From an uncultured Treponema sp. (lineage in GTDB: Bacteria; Spirochaetota; Spirochaetia; Treponematales; Treponemataceae): a stretch of 17,961 bases of DNA. The DNA is taken from positions 1-17,961 of the forward strand of contig CALDID010000160.1 in assembly GCA_937901865.1 (NCBI GenBank). Direction: 5' to 3'. Made by a program: the position numbers and the translations under genes. Below the pieces are notes generated by a model. The model did no database searches. It was not told the DNA's origin and saw only the letters and a list, made by a program, of their open reading frames with translations. Of the stretch, positions 14,846 through 17,961 are shown in pieces (positions within the stretch are counted from its first letter, which is position 1; each line of letters begins with the position of its first letter).

Positions 14846-16413
14846 AAATCGTGGCGATAATCGGTGTTGTGTTCACTCTTTGTTTTTCTCTTTTTGCTCA
14901 AGAAACTACGGCTGTAGATTCTCTCGACGCATTGGACGCACTTTCGAGCGCAAGCGCAGGCGTGAGTTCTGTAGAGGAAACAACGCAGAAAGAAGACGGC
15001 GAAGAGAGTGAAGAGGGCGAAAAAGAGAGCAAAAAACGCGGCGGGACTGCAACCGTGCCAGCTGCAAAGAAGCCGATTCAGCCGACAAGCGCAGAAATCG
15101 AAGACGCGAGAAAGCGAACAGAGGGAAAGGCTGATGATTACGTTAAAAAAGTGCAAGAAACGTTTTTGTATGGTCTTGAAGCCGAGATTTCTGACCAAAT
15201 TGAAACATTGCAAAAAGACGAAGATAAGCGATTTGTCAACGATATTTACAATATGTTTCAAACGACAGAAAACAATACGATTATCGAAAAAGTGCTTTTG
15301 TATTTCACGACGCTCAAAGACCCGTGTATTGAGGATTATGCTGTTACGGTGGTGAACGACCCGTATGATGTGAAAAAGAGCATTGTAGACGCGGTTTTTA
15401 AGTACATTGCGGCGGTGAAGTGCAAAGCGGCAACTCCTGCTGTTGTGAAATTGCTTGAAGACGAGGCGGAGGATTATTTTAATGGCTGTCTGACCGCACT
15501 CGGCGATATTGGTGGCGAGGAAGAGGCGCAATTTTTGGCGGATTATCTTGATAACGAAGATTTGACGACGGGACAGAAGCAAGAGCTTATGAAGGTTTTG
15601 GGAAAGCTCAAAGCTTCGTCAACGTGGTCGAAGTTGCGCGATATTGTGGAAGATGACAACGAAAATAGCTATGTGCGTATGTATGCGGCGGAAGCAATGG
15701 GCGCGATGGAAGAAAGTGCGTCTATCGAGGTTCTAGCTGAGCAATACAGAGCCACAAGCGACGCTAATTTGCGTGTGTATTTGATAAAGGGCTTGTCGTA
15801 TTTCAAAGACAGCGATGCGCAAAAGATTATTTTACAAGCAGTTCGCGATGCGTTCTATAAAGTGCGTCTTGAAGCGATTGAAACGGTGAAAAAGCAAGAT
15901 ATGAAAGAAGCTGTGCCGTATTTGGTGTATCGCGCGAAAAACGATAGCGAAACTGTCGTAAAGAATGCGTGTTATCCTGTTATTGCGGCTCTTAACACAG
16001 CAGAAGGCAATGAATATCTTGTGTCGCTTATCACTGAAAAGAAGAATAACGATACAGTGAAGTCAAAGGTTGCCGCCGCGCTCTTGAAAGAGGGACACGC
16101 AGGTGCAAAAGAAATTGCTGATTTGGCGATTGAATGTTGCAAGACCGACGCACACAAACAGCTTCGCTATGCTTTGGGAAAAGAGATGGCGAAGTATGAA
16201 AACAAGGAATTTGCAAAGGCGTGTACGGCGTTTTTGGAGCATAAAGACGTTGCTACGCAGGGAACGGGGCTTGATATGTGGGCAAAAGGCAGATATGGAG
16301 AGTGTAAGAGTGCTGTAGAGAAAATTGCCGACACCACTGACGCAAAGAAAAAGCCGACCACGACCGCAAAGAAAGCTATGCGCCTTCTCGGTCGTGAAGT
16401 TCCAAAGGATTGA
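14842..16413 (+). CDS. Exported HEAT-repeat protein
   Basis: A 523-residue exported protein. The signal peptide MKIVAIIGVVFTLCFSLFA is probably cut by signal peptidase I before Gln20. A low-complexity stretch rich in Glu, Ser and Lys (about 45-67) follows. From about residue 105 to beyond 430 come repeated helical pairs with the HEAT/PBS-lyase-type pattern: a small or acidic residue, hydrophobic, Ala, Leu, then a short turn. Examples are NSYVRMYAAEAMGAMEES and FYKVRLEAIETVKKQDMKE. Such solenoids bind proteins, so a periplasmic scaffold role is plausible but unproven. Its ATG overlaps the tgt stop (ATGA), so it is translationally coupled to tgt although the product acts outside the cytoplasm. 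No catalytic motif is seen. Confidence 0.88.
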   Translation: MKIVAIIGVVFTLCFSLFAQETTAVDSLDALDALSSASAGVSSVEETTQKEDGEESEEGEKESKKRGGTATVPAAKKPIQPTSAEIEDARKRTEGKADDYVKKVQETFLYGLEAEISDQIETLQKDEDKRFVNDIYNMFQTTENNTIIEKVLLYFTTLKDPCIEDYAVTVVNDPYDVKKSIVDAVFKYIAAVKCKAATPAVVKLLEDEAEDYFNGCLTALGDIGGEEEAQFLADYLDNEDLTTGQKQELMKVLGKLKASSTWSKLRDIVEDDNENSYVRMYAAEAMGAMEESASIEVLAEQYRATSDANLRVYLIKGLSYFKDSDAQKIILQAVRDAFYKVRLEAIETVKKQDMKEAVPYLVYRAKNDSETVVKNACYPVIAALNTAEGNEYLVSLITEKKNNDTVKSKVAAALLKEGHAGAKEIADLAIECCKTDAHKQLRYALGKEMAKYENKEFAKACTAFLEHKDVATQGTGLDMWAKGRYGECKSAVEKIADTTDAKKKPTTTAKKAMRLLGREVPKD

Positions 16414-16452
16414 TTGCATATTTATCGCATAGAATAAATCTAGGGGGGATTT

Positions 16453-17811
16453 ATGAATATTTTTACTAAGAGAATGGCGGGAGTCTGTTCCGCTCTGTGT
16501 TTGGCATTATCGGCGTATGCGCTCGATAGCTATAACGCGGCATTGTTCGCATCTGTTACGGACGCAGGTGAAGTGGTAGATTCACTTGTTATTGACTATG
16601 GCAAAGATGCTACGGTAAAAGCTATCGACAAGGACACTTTTTCTGTAAAGGCAGTTGCTTCCACTGAAAAAGCGCGAGAGGGAACAGATGTCGTGAGCTA
16701 TGGCGATTATGAGATAAACCGCAAAATAGAAAAGGTGAGCGTGAAGAAAAACGTTGTTACTCTCTATTTCAATAAAGGCGAGGGTGCGACACTGGCGTAT
16801 TTGTCTTCGAGCCGCAACTATCCTGCGGAATTGAGCTATACAATCGAACAGAAAAAGCCGATTTCGTTCAAGCGCGGCAAAGAGAAAAACGACAGCTACA
16901 CCGCAGAATACAAATGCGACGGCACTGTAACAAATGCAGAAACAGCGGTGTTTGAGTCGGTGATTATTGAAGACGGCATAAACTATCAGCTTTTCAGCCC
17001 GAAAAAGAAATCGAATACCCTTATTGTGTGGTTTCACGGCAACGGAGAGGGTGATTGGAACGGCTCTCATAACAACGTCGCGCAAATAAGAGCAAATAGG
17101 GGCGCGGTTGCGTGGACAACGAAAGAGGCACAGAAGATTTTTGGCAATGCTTACGTTATGGCATTGCAAGCTCCTGACACTTGGTATTATGCGCAGAAAG
17201 ATGGACTGTTAGATAAAGCCGAAAAAGAGATTATGGACGTGGTGAAAAAGTACGCTATCGATAAGAATCGCATAGTGCTTGCTGGCTGCTCTGCTGGCGG
17301 TTATATGTCTACGAGAATGATTATCAAGTATCCTAATTTATTCACTGCGGCTATGATTAACTGTCCTGCGCTTGATGTGGCGGACGAAAGGGGCGGCGAG
17401 ACTCCGACAGACGAAGAGCTTTCTTCTATCCGCAATTCACGCACGGCGATTTATCTTGTGCAGGGAGTGAATGACGGCGTTGTTGATACAGAGCAGTGCG
17501 CAAAAAGATTGTTTAAGACGCTGATTTCAGGAAAAGACACGACAGCATATAAGTTTGAGCAGGATTTTGCTTCTAATTTCACGACGACACAGACGAGCGA
17601 TAAAAAATATGTGCTTTCGCTGTATGAAACAACAGACGCAGACCGCACTAAAGCAAAGTTGCAGTTTGCAGAAGATTATAACATTGACGGCGTTACAGAA
17701 ACAGTGGAATACTCAAATCACTGGTCTTGGATTTACACATTGCTGAACAACCCAAAGACTGTAGACAATATTTCTATCTGGCAATGGTCAGCAAGTAAAT
17801 TACAACAATAG
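16453..17811 (+). CDS. Secreted alpha/beta-hydrolase esterase with N-terminal beta domain
   Basis: A 452-residue exported hydrolase. The signal peptide ends near SAYA, with probable cleavage after Ala23. Residues about 30-160 are a beta-rich Ig-like domain as found before the catalytic domain in bacterial putative esterases. The hydrolase domain follows from about 175. It has HGNGEGD at 195-201 for the oxyanion-hole region, nucleophile elbow GCSAGG with Ser280, probable Asp341 in VNDGVVD, and His423 in YSNHWSW. It belongs to the prolyl-oligopeptidase/polyester-esterase-like group. A carbohydrate- or lipid-ester substrate is likely but not readable. ATG 16453 is preceded by AGGGGGG. It lies 39 bases after the HEAT gene and is the last gene before a strong terminator. 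Confidence 0.88.
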   Translation: MNIFTKRMAGVCSALCLALSAYALDSYNAALFASVTDAGEVVDSLVIDYGKDATVKAIDKDTFSVKAVASTEKAREGTDVVSYGDYEINRKIEKVSVKKNVVTLYFNKGEGATLAYLSSSRNYPAELSYTIEQKKPISFKRGKEKNDSYTAEYKCDGTVTNAETAVFESVIIEDGINYQLFSPKKKSNTLIVWFHGNGEGDWNGSHNNVAQIRANRGAVAWTTKEAQKIFGNAYVMALQAPDTWYYAQKDGLLDKAEKEIMDVVKKYAIDKNRIVLAGCSAGGYMSTRMIIKYPNLFTAAMINCPALDVADERGGETPTDEELSSIRNSRTAIYLVQGVNDGVVDTEQCAKRLFKTLISGKDTTAYKFEQDFASNFTTTQTSDKKYVLSLYETTDADRTKAKLQFAEDYNIDGVTETVEYSNHWSWIYTLLNNPKTVDNISIWQWSASKLQQ

Positions 17812-17854
17812 CAGCTCGAAAGCTGTTTTGTTACCGATAGAATGATTAAAATAG

Positions 17855-17902
17855 AAAGCCGCAGGAATAGGCTATGTTTGTGTCTATCCTTGCGGCTTTT
17901 TT
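17855..17902 (+). terminator. Rho-independent terminator of the tgt-HEAT-esterase cluster
   Basis: AAAGCCGC (17855-17862) pairs with GCGGCTTT (17892-17899). The stem extends through AGGAATAG and CTATCCTT to about 16 bp with one mismatch and one G-T pair, around a 13-base loop, followed by a T-run. A much weaker hairpin, CAGCT-CGAA-AGCTG followed by TTTT (17812-17829), lies directly after the esterase stop. Confidence 0.88.
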
Positions 17903-17928
17903 ATATTTAGACCTGTTCGATAATTGTC

Positions 17929-17951
17929 ATTATCGGGCTTGACCCGATAAT
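17929..17951. repeat. Short perfect palindrome near the window end
   Basis: ATTATCGGG (17929-17937) and CCCGATAAT (17943-17951) are perfect 9-bp inverted arms around CTTGA. It lies after the terminator in otherwise featureless sequence. Its form is that of a dispersed intergenic repeat; a second terminator is less likely because no T-run follows on either side. Confidence 0.6.
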
Positions 17952-17961
17952 CTGAGGCACA

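Overview
The window most likely comes from a host-associated Treponema-like spirochaete; this is an inference, at moderate confidence. Supporting points are several lipoproteins with spirochaete-style lipoboxes (LTSC, LFSC, LPSC), an ABC sugar importer made of a lipoprotein binding protein and two permeases with no ATPase gene beside it, a tgt gene overlapping a HEAT-repeat exported protein, and roughly 45-55% G+C in the lines I counted. No RNA gene, transposase, integrase or CRISPR array was found.

Layout. (1) 1-~850: a strikingly AT-rich block (about 20-35% G+C in sampled lines) with one minus-strand coiled-coil ORF. It does not match the rest and stops just before the next gene. (2) 869-7337, plus strand: lipoprotein sugar-binding protein, two MalF/MalG-type permeases, a GH88-type unsaturated glucuronyl hydrolase and a heparinase II/III-type lyase. 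(3) 7338-7830: the only long non-coding stretch. It holds about seven and a half copies of a 40-bp dyad-containing repeat, then a sigma70-like promoter. (4) 7831-10405: a DUF6261-like protein of unknown function whose 3' end overlaps a second heparinase II/III-type lyase. (5) 13557-10371, minus strand: small lipoprotein, MATE transporter, large mosaic lipoprotein, tightly packed as an operon. (6) 13709-17811, plus strand: tgt, HEAT-repeat exported protein, secreted esterase, ending at a strong terminator. A small palindrome closes the window.

How the genes fit together. Regions 2 and 4 read as a system for importing uronate-containing oligosaccharides, glycosaminoglycan-like being most likely. 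The binding protein captures them and the two permeases import them, presumably powered by a shared ATPase encoded elsewhere. The two lyases and the GH88 enzyme lack signal peptides, so final breakdown to unsaturated uronate and sugar should occur in the cytoplasm. The window has no secreted lyase, sulfatase or regulator, so the exact substrate cannot be read from it.

The least explained element is the 40-bp repeat array directly upstream of the DUF6261-like gene, set between the two lyase genes. It could be an operator array, a structured RNA or a mobile repeat/DUF6261 module. The AT-rich left end is the second anomaly and may be foreign DNA or an assembly join.
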